64,000 nucleotides of DNA from Microcebus murinus (GCF_040939455.1 NC_134106.1:83273001-83337000); one strand, 5' to 3'; shown: positions 10,585-23,609, counted from the stretch's first letter. Notes: generated by a model not told the origin, from the letters alone. Program-made: numbers and translations.

Positions 10585-12279
10585 TCCATGGTTTCTTTTT
10601 ACATTCATCTGTCAATGGACACTTGTGTTGCTTCCACCTCTTGGCTATTGTGAATAGTGCTGCGATGATAATGGGTATATGAATATCTCTTTGAGTCCCT
10701 GCCTGTAATTCTTTTGGTCATATACCCAGAAGCGGGATCATTGGATCATATGGTAATTCCATTTTTAATTATTTGAGAAACTTCATATTGTTTTCCACAG
10801 TGGCTACACCATTTTAAATTCCCATGAACAGTGCATGAGAGTTTCAGTTGCTCCACATCCTCACCAACACTTGTTATTTTCTGTTTTGTTTTGGTTTTTG
10901 ATAATGGCCATCACAGTGGATATCAGGTTATATCTGATTGTGGTTTTGATTTGCATTTCCCTGATGCTAATGATGCTGAGTATCTCTTTATATGCTTCTT
11001 GGTCATTTGCATATCTTCGTTGAAGAAGTATCTGTTCAGGTCCTTTGCCCATTTTTTAGTCAATTTTTTGTTTTTTTGATATTGAGTTGTTGGTGTTCTT
11101 TATATATTCTGGATAGTAACTGCTTTTCAGATATGTGGTTTGCAAATATTTTCTCTAATTCTAGACATTGTCTTCACCCTGTTGATTGTTTCCTTTGTTG
11201 CATATAATTTTTAAAGTTTGAAGTAGTCTCATTTGTCTGTTTTTGCTTTTGTTTCCTGTGCTTTTGGTGTCATATTCATGAAACCATTGCCAAATCCCAT
11301 GGCAGAAAGCTTTCCCCCGATGTTTTATTCTGGGAGTTTTGTAGTTTTAGGTCTTTAATTCATTTTGAGTTAATTTTTGTATATGCTGTAAGACAAGGAT
11401 CTAACTTCTTTCTGTTGCATGTGAATATCCAGTTTTCCCAGCAAAATTCGTTGAAGACACTATCCTTTCCCCATTGTGCAGTCTTGGTATACTTGGCAAT
11501 GATCATTTGACCATATATGTGAAGAGCATATTTCTGAGCTCTCTATTCTGTTACATTGTTCTATATGTTTGTATTTATGCCAGTATCATTCTGTAAATGG
11601 AATTGTTTTCTTAATTTCTTTGTTGAATTATTCATTATTAGTTTGTAGAAATGCAACCTTCTGATTTCAGTTGTTTGTGTTTTTTCCCTTTTTTTCTTAG
11701 TCTAGCTAAGGGTTTGTTAACTTTTCTGATCTTTTTAGAAAACAAACTTTTAATTTTGTTGATTTTTCTATTATTTTTCTATTCTCTATTTCATTTATTT
11801 CTGCTCTAATATTTATTATTTCCTTCCTTCTCCTAATTTTGGTTTTAGTTTGTTCTTCTATTTCTAACTCCTTAAGGTATAAACTTAGGTTGTTTATTTG
11901 AAATATTTTTCTTTTTTTAGTGTAGGCATTTACCACTATAAACTTTCCTGTTAGTACTGATTTTGCTGTATCTCAAGAGTTTTGGTATGTTGTGTTCTCA
12001 TTTTCAAGGTATTTTCTGATTTTCCTTGTGATTTCCACTTTGAATCATTGGTTGTTTAAGAGTGTGTTGTTTAGTTTTCATATATTTATGATTTTTTTTT
12101 TCAGTTTTTCTTTTGGTATTACATTTCCAGTTTCATTGCATTGTGGTTGGAAAAGGTACTTGGGATTTCTCACAAAGGTGGTTGGTCTGTGTATTGTCCT
12201 CATGTCAGCGTTTAAAAGGGGGAAGGAGGGTCTGGGACTTCCTATTCTGCCACACTGCTGGTGTCACTCTTTTACACTG

Positions 12280-12960
12280 GATTACTTGAAATCAGATACC
12301 AGACATTGTAAAATTTCACCCACAAACATTTCAGAATGTACCCCTGAAAATAAGTACTATTATTATATGCAACAGAATTAACAAAAATTCCTTAATACTA
12401 CCAAATTTCCAGCACCCATTAAACTTTTCCATATGGTCTCATAATTTTTTATTAAAACTTTGCTCAAATCAGAATCTGAACAAGGTCCAAATTGCATTTA
12501 GCCAATACATTTTTTCAGTCTCTTTTAATCTACTGGTTCCCCCTTCCTTTTTTTTTTCCTTACAATTTATCTGTTGAAGAAACCAAGTTGATTGCTTTGT
12601 AGAGTTTTCCACATTCTGGATTTTTACTGTACTCCCATGGTATCTTTTAATGTGTTCTTCTGCCCACTGTATTTTCTACAAACTGATAATTAGATTTAGA
12701 GGCTTGATGAGATTATGTTATGTCCTTCCTCGTATAATACATTAGGGGGCCAAACTATCTGGCTGCCAGTCTTTTGTGTGATGTTAAATTTTATTGATAG
12801 GTCTAGGCATTGGCAGACAGATCTATCCATTATAATGTTCCCCATTAGGTATTCACCTGATAGTTTAACAGACATTAATAATCATCAGCTGGATTCATTC
12901 CTTTATTGGGGATTTTAAATTGGTGATATTTTACTTCTAACATTCCTTGAAGAAGCACAT
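12280..12960 (-). mobile_element. Old L1M 3'-region-like sequence
   Basis: It contains 'attccttaatactaccaaa', 'gaacaaggtccaaattgca', 'cagtctcttttaatctact', 'gttgaagaaaccaagttg' and 'tagatttagaggcttgatg'. These are landmarks of a common, very old L1 3' region in antisense. The family and strand are inferred from memory. No open frame is relevant here. Confidence 0.5.
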
Positions 12961-12984
12961 TTCTTAAGAAGAAGATGCCATTCT

Positions 12985-13092
12985 ATGAGCCTCATTCATC
13001 TCATACAAAATAGGGATAACAACACCTGCCTTAACTTAGTTATACCTTGGATGGATGCATAAAGCATTTAGTAAGCTGAAATTAGTACACAA
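12985..13092 (+). mobile_element. MIR-like fragment
   Basis: 'catctcatacaaaataggg' followed by 'ataacaacacctgcctt' and 'gcataaagcatttagtaa' resembles the MIR core and 3' part. It is very diverged, so this is a weak call. Confidence 0.4.
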
Positions 13093-13149
13093 ATGAGTAG
13101 TAGACATCATGGTTAATCCCCCCAAATTCGTTGCACTTCAGAGGAAGCA

Positions 13150-13545
13150 CAAAACACAGTCGTGCTAGTAGCTGACTTGGGAATGGGCTTGGAACCCTAC
13201 CCTCTTGGACGAGTTATGATGAGAAGTTCCTGGGAAGCTTCTGGGAAAAGGTCCTTTCTTCTCTGATAAAGCCATAGGAAGAGACAATACTCTTCTTTTC
13301 TCTGAATAATGTTACATCTGGAAATGCCACCTGGAATGGGTGCCCTTACTTGCCATCAGCATTGCTACTCTGAGGAGATATCGCAAGGACTTGGATACTT
13401 CATGGCACTACTAATCTGATGAATAAACCAATTCTAGAGCCCACCATTCTTAAGAATTTCATGTTATGAAACATAATATTTACTATTTATCTAATTTGAG
13501 TTGGAGTTTCTCTTGCAATGAAAATCATTCTAACTAGTATATAAG
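13150..13545 (+). mobile_element. Old LTR-like sequence, ERVL-type
   Basis: Segments such as 'ctctgataaagccatagga', 'agagacaatactcttcttt', 'aattctagagcccaccatt' and the end 'gagttggagtttctcttgc' resemble an old mammalian LTR, possibly MLT1-type. Target duplications are not visible. Confidence 0.45.
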
Positions 13546-13632
13546 GTCAAAAATTATAATGGTGTTACTTGTGATGAATATAGCATTATATAAAATTAAC
13601 AGGATAAAAGTTGATATTGATGTCCTGAACAG

Positions 13633-13940
13633 ATTTTTTTTTTAAAGACAGTCTCACTCTGTTGCCTAGGTTAGAATGCAGTGGCATTATCATAGCTCAC
13701 TGCAACCTCCAACTCCTGGGCTCACATGACCTCCTGCCTCAGCCTCCTTAGTAGCTAGGATTATAGGTGCATAGTACCATGCCCAGCTAATTTTGAAATG
13801 TTTTTGTAAAGACAGGGTTTTGTAGAGACAGGTAGCACTATAACACCCAAGCTGTTCTCAAACTCCTGGTCTCAAGTTATCCTCCTATCTCGTCCTCCCA
13901 AAGTGCTGGGATTACAAACTTGAGCCACCATGCCTAGCCT
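13633..13940 (-). mobile_element. Old dimeric Alu (J-like)
   Basis: Minus-strand Alu from the T-rich start to 'gccaccatgcctagcc'. It has 'gcaacctccaactcctggg', a simian/ancestral-style left arm, and lacks the lemur-type linker. The flanks 'tgaacagattttt' and 'tgaatagaatttg' may be a diverged target duplication. Confidence 0.85.
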
Positions 13941-15944
13941 TGAATAGAATTTGATCAGATAAACATGCACTGTTAGTCAACCCTTACTATATAAAGCATG
14001 ATATAAAATACTAATGAAATTTTGCACAGAGAGATTTCCAAGAATGGGCTATATGTGATTTCTAGCTAAAAGCCATCAGTTCTGAATTCTGATCTGAACA
14101 AAGGTGGTACCAGCTCATAACTTTGTGGTCCTTCTTGAACTTTGTTTGCTCTTTTATGTGGAACCATCTTGAAATCTTTTTGTAGGCTAATAACATGTAT
14201 GAGTGGAGGAAGTATTGAATTCAGTGTCAGCTCAGGAAAGTGCTAGATGTCTCCTAAAATTGTGACTCTCCACACATGGCTTGTGAGACACTGTCAAAAG
14301 CACTTCAAAATGTACAGTGTCTTTCTCATTTGATGAATTTTGGAGAGGGAACACAAAATAATGTGATGCAATCCTAAAAGATGCATCTAAATACCAGCAA
14401 TATACTGTATGCACACCATCTTATATCTAACTTTGATGAAGCATCTTCTCATTTTAAGTTGGAATATAAAATTGTGTATTTTGATAAATGTAAAAGAATA
14501 AATTTGAAAATCTTTAAGAGAATTCTTAAACCTCTTAAATGCTACTGAGAGGTCTCACTGTCAAGAGCCAGACTAGATATGGAGTGTGCTGGAAACCAGC
14601 ACCTAGCAGAAAACATTAAAACTCATCTCCTTGTCTGGGGAGGAGAACAGCAAAGACCCAGCTCAAATCAAGAGAAAGGACAAAAGCAGGAAAAGGTAGT
14701 GGATGTGAATGTAGAAAATGGAAAAAAAAAGGTGGGGCTGGGAGGCAGATCTTGGTTCCAGACAATGCCAAACTAAAAGGTTGAGACACATAAATGAAAC
14801 ATAACAATGGACACCAGAGTTCCTAGAAAAATAAAACCAAAGACTAAAATGCACATAGCACACTATCCTGGATAGCTCAAGAGAGGGGAGGCCTCGTGCT
14901 TGGTGCAGGGAGCTAGAGGCCAATGGAGTTAACAGGGCTACCCAGAGAAGGTGACAGGGAGGCCCAGTGAAGATGAGGAATTGGCTCATAATTGGTATAA
15001 ATTTTACTTTAAACCAGTGTTGTGAAATTAGATTTAAAAAAAAATAGAAAAGAAAAAAACAAACAAAAATAAATAAATAAACAAACAAACCAGGGTTGTG
15101 ATCCAGGGCACTTACTTTCCAGGACCCAGGCACCAGAGTGACTTAAAGACAGTAATGATTGCAGGAATGAATGAAGCTTGGGATGAGTCAAGACTCCCAT
15201 GACACAAAGTGTGCAGACGGAAGGTCCTGTCTCACTGTTTGAGATGGGATCAAACCACTTAGGGCACTGAGATGGGAGTGCTAGAGGCAGGTGCCAGGAG
15301 AACAAGATATCGAACGACATTTAATGGCAAAAGGGCTGCAGGCAGTGTCAAGAACTCAAAATAATCAACTAGAGGGAGTCACATCCTTAAAAGAATATTC
15401 TTAAGTAGAGGTCCAGGGGAAACCTTGAGTCAAGGTCATTGAGCACTAACAAGAGAACAAGAGCCCGTGTTTCTCTCCTGTCAGAACAGGTAAGGGCTAC
15501 ACACACCTTCCTACCAGAAGACCTCTTCGAAGGCATGGCATCCCAACCCTACAGAAGCCTTTCGGTCAGCCTTAAAATTCTGGGTGTTAAGAAGAGCAGA
15601 TAACAATTTAGGCATCTAAATCATTATGCAAAGAATATATATGGGATTAGTCTATGAAAATTCTGGAAAAGATGACAAAATATCTGGCTAGAACTAGGCT
15701 AGAAAATCTTCCATTTGGCCCTATGGATGCACTTCTTCCAGTTCTCTGATCTGCTTGGTGACCAGGGAGAATGACCTGGGTGACCTGCATTGAGGACTCT
15801 GTTGTCAGATGTCTGCAGGAGGGTGAAGAGTGAAGGAAGGATGCTTATTCCCTCACTGTCTTCCCTGCTAGGTCACTGTCTCTACAAAGGGCTACACCCC
15901 CTTAAGATAACTCATTCAGCCAGCTCACACCATACTTTCCATAT
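13941..15944. other. No gene or clear repeat recognised
   Basis: About 2 kb without an assignable family. An A-rich low-complexity run lies at 15031-15090, and it creates the long hydrophobic antisense frame around 14663-15133. Nothing supports an exon. Confidence 0.5.
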
Positions 15945-15956
15945 TCTCTCTCTCTG

Positions 15957-16010
<54 letters not shown>
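15945..16010. repeat. Compound (CT)n(CA)n microsatellite
   Basis: CT repeats at 15945-15970, with a GT interruption, pass directly into about 20 CA units ending near 16010. The pure CA tract should be length-polymorphic. Confidence 0.97.
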
Positions 16011-16014
<4 letters not shown>

Positions 16015-16608
16015 TCCTGGTCATCACTCCCTCCCCTTGTCCCCATTAGTAGCCACAGGTACTGCACCCTCCCTTATGGCTTTTCCTAAACCTTCCCCAC
16101 ACCTTTGTAAAATAAATCCCTTTCTTAAGCTCTGCTCAGTCACCCAGCTCTGAATGTACCATTAGACAGGATCCTGACGGATGTACTGACTAAGCTGACC
16201 ATTGGAAGGCAAGTTGTTTTGTGTTTCTTTACTTGTGGGGTGTATTTTAAGAGGAGTTGGTAAAGCAATCTCCCAGCTCGTGATGAAAAAGAAAGGGCAA
16301 GATGACCCCCTTGTGGGAGTCAGTGGGAGGCAGAGATTGAAGGTTGAGCAGAAAACCAGGGCCCCCTGCCTCCACACCACGCCATGGTGATAACAAGAAA
16401 AATCAGCCTAGAGACACAGCGGCAGGCTCCGGAGACTGCCACCGCGCCAGGAGGTGTTCACATGCACTCTCTCCGCCAGGCATGTCCCTTCCTGCCCCTA
16501 ACGCCTGCTTCAGTGGGGCAGCTGTAGCCAGAACACTGGAGCCCGGCATTGCAGGAAGCGCAGGAAGCAGCAGTGACATGATTTGTTGCTGCTTTTCCAT
16601 GACCTGTC
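16011..16608. other. Possible LTR 3' end, then unassigned sequence
   Basis: Around 16050-16175 the run 'gtaaaataaatccctttct' and the end 'ggatcctgacgg' resemble the polyadenylation region and 3' end of an old LTR, which I cannot name. The remaining sequence to the next Alu shows no recognisable feature. Confidence 0.35.
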
Positions 16609-16621
16609 AGAGCTGCTCTTT

Positions 16622-16957
16622 TTTTTTTTTTTTTTTTTTGAGACAGAGTCTCGTTTTGTTGCCCAGGCTAGACTGAGTGCCGTGGCGTCAGCCTAGCTCA
16701 CAGCAACCTCAAACTCCTGGGCCCAAGCAATCCTCCTGCCTCAGCCTCCCGAGTAGCTGGGACTACAGGCATGTGCCACCATGTCCGGCTAATTTTTTCT
16801 ATATATATTAGTTGGCCAGTTAATTTCTTTCTATTTATAATAGAGATGGGGTCTCACTCTTGCTCAGGCTGGTTTCGAACTCCTGACCTCGAGCAATCCA
16901 CCCTCCTCGGCCTCCCAGAGTGCTAGGATTACAGGCGTGAGCCACTGTGCCCGGCCA
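16622..16957 (-). mobile_element. Lemur-type dimeric Alu
   Basis: Minus-strand full-length Alu with the linker 'tagttggccagttaatttc'. A perfect 13-bp target duplication, agagctgctcttt, lies at 16609-16621 and 16958-16970. Moderately young. Confidence 0.94.
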
Positions 16958-16970
16958 AGAGCTGCTCTTT

Positions 16971-17425
16971 GGCAAATCTCCTCTCCCTGTAACTGGGAGA
17001 GATGGATTCCCTGCTGCCAGCAACCACGTGCATTCAGGAAGCCACCTTGGTGAAAAGGAACTGGAGGTCAGTGAAGGACTCTGTCTGCTCACAGCCTTCC
17101 TCACATGGATTTCTACAGGAAGTCAGCACACCTCCATGACATCAGCAACACTCTCCTGTCTCTTCAGTGACTTCCGAAAGAATCCTCAGGGCTCTGAGGC
17201 CAGATCAGTGGCTGAGTGGTAAACATTTCATTCATCAGCAAATATTCCTTGAGAGTTTAAATAAGAAACACACTACATATGGCTTGTTCTGCTGGCAACA
17301 TGGCTCTCAAAGACCTGCTCTAAAGATTCCAGTCCACCCTTTCTAACCTACATTAGCCAATCTCTTCAGATAGCCCAAATCCTACTGCTGATTGCTGGGT
17401 TTACTTGGATTTGTACTGTGCAAAC
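16971..17425. other. No gene or clear repeat recognised
   Basis: About 450 bp. Frames are short and nothing is recognised. Confidence 0.45.
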
Positions 17426-17760
17426 CATTCTTTCATCCATTCACGTGTACATTCAACAAATGTTTATGGCTTGCTAGGTACTGAGTCTGTACCCAGTTAT
17501 AAGAAGAGATAAAGCCATGGTCCCTGCCTGGAAGAGCTCTGACTCTGGCTGGGAAAAGGACGAGTCAACAATTGCCTAGAACCCGGGGAGCTTTGAACAC
17601 AGGGCTGGCAGAGGTGGAAGTGACAGATTCTGCTGGCGTGGGCTGGGGCTGGAAGGGTCAGCAAAGGCTCTCAGAGGTGGTGACATCCGAATTGGGTTAT
17701 GAAAGAGGAATGGGATTTTACCAAAGAAAGGGAAGAAGGATGAAGGCATAAAGACATTCC
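17426..17760 (-). mobile_element. L2 LINE 3' end, minus strand
   Basis: 'ttcaacaaatgtttatggc' is the reverse of the L2 3' end. It is followed by 'ccatggtccctgcctggaa' and 'gctctcagaggtggtgaca', which match L2 in antisense. Degraded, no frame. Confidence 0.7.
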
Positions 17761-17814
17761 TCAGCCAGCCCAGCCCTAACTAATCCTTCTCCTCCCAAAA
17801 CCTTCCAAACCTTG

Positions 17815-18668
17815 GGGGCCCCTGGGCCTTCGTCCTGGGTTCCAGTCTGTCCTCTGTCACATGCTCTCACATCTGATCTTGTGCATTACATCTCTGTGCT
17901 AGAATCTCTAGAACTCTCCTCTGTGTTCCAGACTCATGTATCCAACTGTTCACTTGACATTTCCACTTGGGTGTCTGTAGGCATCTTAGATAATCCTCTC
18001 AATAAAGGGCCACACGATTCTGAAGAAATCCGAGAGTCTTCCTTTGTTCCAGTTGGCAATACTGCCAAGATATGCCTGGGATCTGATTGTTTCCCTTCAT
18101 CCCTCTGGCGCTCCTTCATACCTCACCTGGACAGCGGGAACGGTCTGACAACTCACCTCCCCAGTTCTGTTCTATTCTCCGTAAGACATCTCCACAAGGA
18201 AGAAATTTCTAAAACATAATTATTTTACTCTCCAGCTTAAAACCCTTTAATGACTTTGAACTGTACTTGAAATACTGGCCCTGGCCTTCGACCTGGCTGT
18301 CAGGGTGGCAGGATCAGGTCCTGCCCACCTCCTGGGACTCTCGGGTGCAGCGTTTCCTCCTCCAGAGCTCTGTCTGGCTGCCTCCCTCCCACCTCTCCTG
18401 TTTTAACCTGAGGATGACGTTTCATCCTCAGAAGGCTTTGACTACCTTACCTGGCCCCTCCATTTACTTTCTATGATTTCCCCTTGTTCCTATCCTTTGT
18501 AGAACTTATCACAATCAATATAAGTGTCATATGGATTTATATTTAAAATTTATGTGTCCCCCCCTTACTGGGATGTAAGGCCACTGAGGCTGGGAGCCCT
18601 GACTAAGCTCTGTGTCTCGTGCAGGGGAGGTAGTATGCAAATGCTTGTTGATGAGAATGAATGAATAA
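17815..18668 (+). mobile_element. L2 LINE 3' region, plus strand
   Basis: L2 landmarks in sense: 'catgtatccaactgttcac', 'acatttccacttgggtgtc', 'cagcttaaaaccctttaat', 'gggatgtaaggccactgag' and the terminal 'gaatgaatgaataa'. It forms an inverted pair with the L2 fragment just upstream. The 135-residue frame at 17812-18219 is a reading of this repeat. Confidence 0.75.
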
Positions 18669-19754
18669 CAGCCCCAGGTGCTCACTGCTGAGTCCTTATC
18701 CCATTCCAGCAGCATCTCCCTCCCTCACCATCAGTCCTGCACCAGGTCCTATGTGGTGCAGGAACTGGGTCCCCTCCGGGTTCAGAGGTGGGGCTGACAT
18801 CATAACAGTTGGAGTTCAAAACTTCTCCCTGAGTCCCCTTGGCTGCAAATTTGGGGAAGACTCAGTGATGGATGGGTATGTCTCCTAGGTTTGTTTGGTT
18901 TTTTTTAAATGTAAATCAAAGTTCCCCTTCCTCTTCCTACCACTCATATCTTCTCTGTCCCATGGACAAGGGGTCTATAATGGCTTTGGGCAGGACTGAC
19001 CTACCTACTGCCTTGGTTTACACCTCCCATGCATTAGGTCAAAGTGCTTTTGCTGAAAGATAAAGAAGGATGGATTTGCTGGCGAGTTACCTGCTTGCTG
19101 AGGATGGTCACACCCTGACTCCCGCTCTCACCTGGCCCACTTCAGTGGAAAAGGAAGGCAAAAATAAAGATGAAACATGAGCAGGAAGGACAGAGAGTGA
19201 ATGTTAATATAATTATTTGCTCCCCTAGCAAGACTAAGAGCAGCCTTCCAATGGTTCCATTTCTACTTCTAAATTTTTAAAAATTGTTTCTAATTTTCAA
19301 GATGGTCTGAATGGAGTTGAAAAGAGGAAGGCATCTGTTTAGGAAATGTGCCATTCAAGGCAGTATTTAATCTAACCATTAGCTGATAGTCTCCCTTCTC
19401 CATTTATGTTCACCACAATCTATTTACTGAATGTGTATATGGTGTGATTTATGGTTCGGCCTTTACTAGGTACGTATCATATGCTGAGTAATAAGAATAC
19501 AAGGCACAGGGAGCCAAAGATGAATTAGACATCCTGTCTGTCTCGAAGGGAGTTGGGAGGGCAGGCAAACATGTAAACAATTAATTAAAACAGTGTGATG
19601 CCTGCAATGGCAGGAATGTGTGCAAAGAAGGGAGGGTGTGAGTGTATTTTGCACATAAGAGAAATATAAATAATTTTTGGCCAGAGCTCAGGCTGTGCCA
19701 CTTTGCAAACATGGCTTCTGAATTCTTTGAGACTTTTTCCATTGAGAGAGGGAG
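18669..19754. other. Mostly unassigned; weak L2-like patch
   Basis: Nothing clear, except that about 19440-19630 weakly resembles an antisense L2 3' end ('cctttactaggtacgtatc', then 'catgtaaacaattaattaa'). Confidence 0.4.
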
Positions 19755-20060
19755 CCCCGTGTCTCCTGCCCTTGAACCTGGGTCCCGTGACTGCTTGGCT
19801 GGTGGAATACGGGAGAAGTGACGCAGTGCCAGTTTCCAGCCCAGGCTTTAAGGAACTGTTGACTTCTACTTCGCGTCTCCTGGGTTGCTTGCTCTGCCAA
19901 GCCAGCTCCAGGCTTGGAGGAAGCCCAAAGTAGCCCACCTGGAAGTGAACACATGGCGAGGCTGAGACTTCATGGAGAGAGGGAGGCTGGCCAGTCTCCA
20001 CCTGCTCCAGCTCCTCATTGTTCCGGCATCAACCACTATCTGACTGGACTCCACTGAGGA
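19755..20060 (+). mobile_element. MLT1-like LTR fragment
   Basis: 'ggtggaatacgggagaagt', 'gacgcagtgccagtttcca', 'ctttaaggaactgttgact' and 'ggaggaagcccaaagtagc' resemble an MLT1-type LTR in sense. No target duplication is seen. Confidence 0.5.
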
Positions 20061-20069
20061 GTTCTGCTG

Positions 20070-20400
20070 GTCGCTGGGGCCTCTGGTGCAGGTGCTCTTG
20101 GTGGGTGGCTGGGGCTGCAGTCATGTGAGCGCTTGACTAGGACACGGGGGTGGCTGGCCTCTCTCCCTCCCCATGTGCTCTGTGCTTTTCCATGTAGCTA
20201 GCTACCTTCGCCTTCCTCACAGCATGGAAGCATCAGGGTAACTGGGCTTTTGACGTGGCTGCTGGCTTCCTCCAGAGGGGGTGTTCCAAGAGGACAGGAC
20301 AGGAGCCGCAACGCTGCCCATGCCCTAGGCTTGGAAGGCTTGCTGCCGGCCCAGACAATGCCGAGGGCACCATGCAAGGGTGGGATTCCCGGAGACGTGG
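20070..20400 (-). mobile_element. MLT1-like LTR fragment, opposite orientation
   Basis: 'ggctggggctgcagtcatg', 'gctgctggcttcctccaga' and 'ggtgttccaagaggacag' match the reverse of an MLT1-type LTR. It lies head-on with the plus-strand fragment before it. Confidence 0.45.
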
Positions 20401-21171
20401 CTCAGTGAGAGGGGGGCATCTCTGAAGACTAGGTGGTGGCTTGGCTGTTCTGCAGATAATGCAGAGTCATCAAGGATTTTAAGTGGGAGAAAGATTTGAG
20501 TTTTGTTTAAAACAATTATTATGGGACTAAGTGGACTAGATCAGGAAGGAATATCCTATTTCCTATCCGGGTGACACCAAGGATATCTGGAGAGGCCTGG
20601 GGACCTCTCAAATGCCCAGGGGAGCTGCAGAGCCAAGGATCCTGTGGCCCCAATGCAGTCAGTCCTTGTCCATATAAATAGAACAGCCAGAGCTCTATCA
20701 ACAGAGAAGCTGCGGTATGATTTAAAATCTCTCTGCCATATTCCAGTGTAACTTCCTAATGTCCCAGAGGGAGCAAAAAATGAGTAACTGTTGGTGGAAA
20801 CAAGGTAGAATGAGAAACTAACTACATAAATTGTACATCAATACCTCTTGGTTCTATTTGTTGCAAAATAGTGTGTACATGGTAGTATGCTAATGGGGGG
20901 GGCAGGGCACTAAACTAAAAACTTGCAAAGGACTATTTGCAATAAAAAAAAAAGAAAGAAAGAAAAGAAAATTGCAAAGAGCTATTGTGAATCCTATCCC
21001 ATGGCACAAGCTGCACCTTGTCTTCAAACCAACCTCGTCACTTTTGCCTTGAGGAGGGGTCAACCCATCTGGGACTTAGGGGTGCAAGAGCAGACATGGT
21101 GGGGGCAGGGGGAGGCTGGCCACATGCCACACACCTGTTGGATGCCAAGCCCCAGATCACCCATATAACAA
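20401..21171. other. No gene or clear repeat recognised
   Basis: Contains a G8 run at 20896 and an A/G-rich run at 20941-20970. Nothing else is recognised. Confidence 0.45.
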
Positions 21172-21340
21172 ACATTATCTCACTTAGTTCTTAAAACAGC
21201 CATCCAAGGCCAGGATCGCTGTCATGCTTTTCAAGATGAGGACGCTTGGACATAACTTGCCCAAAGTCACCTGGCTTATAAGTACTGGAGCCAGGACCAG
21301 AAACTATGGCTTACTAACCCTGCATCCATGCTACATCCTA
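21172..21340 (-). mobile_element. MIR SINE
   Basis: In antisense: 'aacaaacattatctcactt', 'agatgaggacgcttggaca', 'aacttgcccaaagtcacct' and 'ggagccaggaccagaaact'. This is the MIR core with its tRNA-like half toward the right. Confidence 0.8.
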
Positions 21341-23609
21341 CAGGACTTTGTTCTGAGCTCCTTTTCGACATTTTGTCATCAGAGTGTTTGCAAACAGAGA
21401 AGAAAAGGACTTCACAGCTGAGTATAGTTCCCTGAGTACTGTGGTGTCACTCTGGCCACAAGAAGTCTAATAATGGCTTCTAAGAGGTAAGCTAAGGCTG
21501 TGAGCCGCACAGGCACTCAACCCCAGATCTTAGAATTTCTTTTATTTTATCAGCTCCCTTTAGGAAAAGAAATCCTTCTAATCTCCTACTTAAGAATTCT
21601 CAGCAGAGTTCAGCTGGAAAAATTGGCAAATGCTACTTTTGTGGCTTTCTATTTCTCTCGTCTCTACAATGTTTCCATCGCATGGGCTTTGCATAAAGCC
21701 AAGTTTGGCAGGACCAGAGGTTTGCGGCAGCGCTGCCCACGAGCTACCCCGCAGTGGATCTTCACCGCTCTGGAACTGTGGTGTCTACAGCCCGGTGACG
21801 CTAACTCCTGTTCGATACCGCCTCAAAATCCTGAGAGAGGCTGAAATCTCAAAGCCGCACAAGTGTCAGTCACTCCTAGTGGCTTCATGGTATCTTCTAT
21901 ATCACTCAGTGTCCAGACAGGAGACTAAAACCACGCTAGCTATTCTAACAGAGCTCATTTAACATAAGAAACCATTAACTAGATATTGAGGAGTTGAAAA
22001 GGCAAAAAGGGAACACGAAGATATCACAGAGGCAGCACTGCAGGCAGCGGCTCCCTCCCCTAGGACTCGAGGTTGAGGTTATTAAAACTTAGAAGCTGGA
22101 AGAAGAGACCCCACAGAGCTGGGACGCAGACTTCTGAGGATGGGCGCCAGCTGGCTGGTGCAGGCGTCTCCCACAGGGTGAGATGAAGCTGTTTCTGGGA
22201 GTGCTGGAAAAACTACACACTAGATTCAACTGTACTGCTGCCACGAACTGCCGCTGCCTGCCTGAAGAGATGAGGCCGGGATGACTGTACAGGAACAGGA
22301 AGCAAACAGGAAGGAGCCAGTTCCCCCTTCCGCCGCCAAAGCACCACCTCCCTCTAGCACCCATCTTTGGCAGAGTTTACCAGGGAAGCGGCTGGCAAAG
22401 CGAAAGTGTGGTTTGCAGAGTCCAAGCCCTGGTATCACAAAACTATGTAGAAGTGGGTTTGAAGTTGAGAGACAATAGCTTAATAACTGGCACATTTAGT
22501 AAGATGTTAAAAATAAATATGACACCAGAAGCCAAAAAAAAAAAAAATCATAGCACTAAAAGACACTCATTTGGGAAAATGCTTTGAATTTAACTGCTTG
22601 CTTTTTATATTAAGCCATTGCCTTGCTACTGGAAGAGGAAAAAAAAAAGTGTTACATTATTATTGGAAACCCTGCATTCAAGTAATGCAAATCTGTCTTC
22701 AAGTTCATTTAACAAAGTGACATTTAAATTACTAAGAAGAATGGAATAAACTCTATGTTATTTGCACTCTCCCAATACACTGGGATGAAATTGTCCTGGG
22801 ATCAGCAACTGATTAAGCTGATTATATACCTCATACATGTAGGATGTGGTTTTCAACCGGCCACAATCAAAATACAATTTACTTCTGTTAGTATAATAAT
22901 GTAGATGCTATAAAAGGCATCTCTTGGTAAGTGTTTTCCATTTACATTTCTCCTACTACTAGCAGGGTATTTTCACAGCCTTGCTCTATCTTCTCCCTGC
23001 CTTCAACTCCCAATTCTAATGGTGGAATTTTTCAGACTTCTCAGAGTCGATACTACAGGGGAACCCTGATGCAGTGTGAGAAGGGAAGGGGGCCAAGCTG
23101 GGGGTTGCTGAAGAACCAGACACACACATGCTAGCCTGGGAAAATGGCAGTAAAAGAAGGGTGGTTCCCGGAAAGGTCTCGGGCAAAATGTAAGGTAGGC
23201 CAACAGAACAGCTGTAAACAGTACCAAGTGGAAAGGGACCTACTGACCAAATAAAAGGCATTGTCTGTGTACCCCTGGTCTGAAAGGAAACGGGCATGAG
23301 GGCAATGATCCCCGTGGCCAATGGCTTATCCAAAAGGAAGGAAACTATTTGCTCACTCACCATTTGGATGACTGTTGTCTCTCCTCCAATCAGCATGTCA
23401 GTGATCCGTGTACTGTCTACCTCCTCAGCCAGATCCTATGGAGAAGATGCTGCAGGAAGCTATGGGGGTGGGGGCAACTATTCTGATTTGCTTCTAGTTG
23501 GTCATGCAGACACATATGTGTAGCCTAAGCCTTCTCTCCCCCTCCACTGCAACACCTCTGTCTGTGCTGCCATCGTTCCTGCCTGAACTTCCACAGTCCT
23601 GCACCTGGC
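21341..23609. other. No gene or clear repeat recognised
   Basis: About 2.3 kb. An AATAAA near 22509 followed about 20 nt later by an A14 run (22535-22548) looks like an mRNA 3' end, but no target duplication was found. Frames on both strands around 22089-22495 and 23003-23396 do not resemble a family I know. Confidence 0.45.

Larger units (their letters stand above)
9310..12200 (-). mobile_element. L1M element, minus strand, with two internal Alus
   Basis: The 3' UTR lies at about 9310-10010 and the antisense ORF2 end runs on to 12200. Landmarks include 'gtggaatcatgcagaattc', 'gggatcattggatcatatgg', 'ccacatcctcaccaacact', 'ctttgcccattttttagtc' and 'tccagttttcccagcaaaa'. About 0.5 kb of ORF2 is missing near 11590, where 'gccagtatcattctg' joins 'taaatggaattgttttctt', and a second gap precedes 12100. 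Frames are broken throughout. Alus sit at 9378-9696 and 10247-10584. Confidence 0.88.

Noticed and set aside
14663..15133. 156-residue hydrophobic antisense frame
   Set aside because: Depends on an A-rich tract read as Phe/Leu; no family resemblance and no conserved start context.
17812..18219. 135-residue plus-strand frame
   Set aside because: It lies within an L2 LINE 3' region and is a chance reading.
22509..22549. AATAAA plus A14 as a possible processed pseudogene 3' end
   Set aside because: No target duplication could be found and the upstream sequence matches no gene I know.
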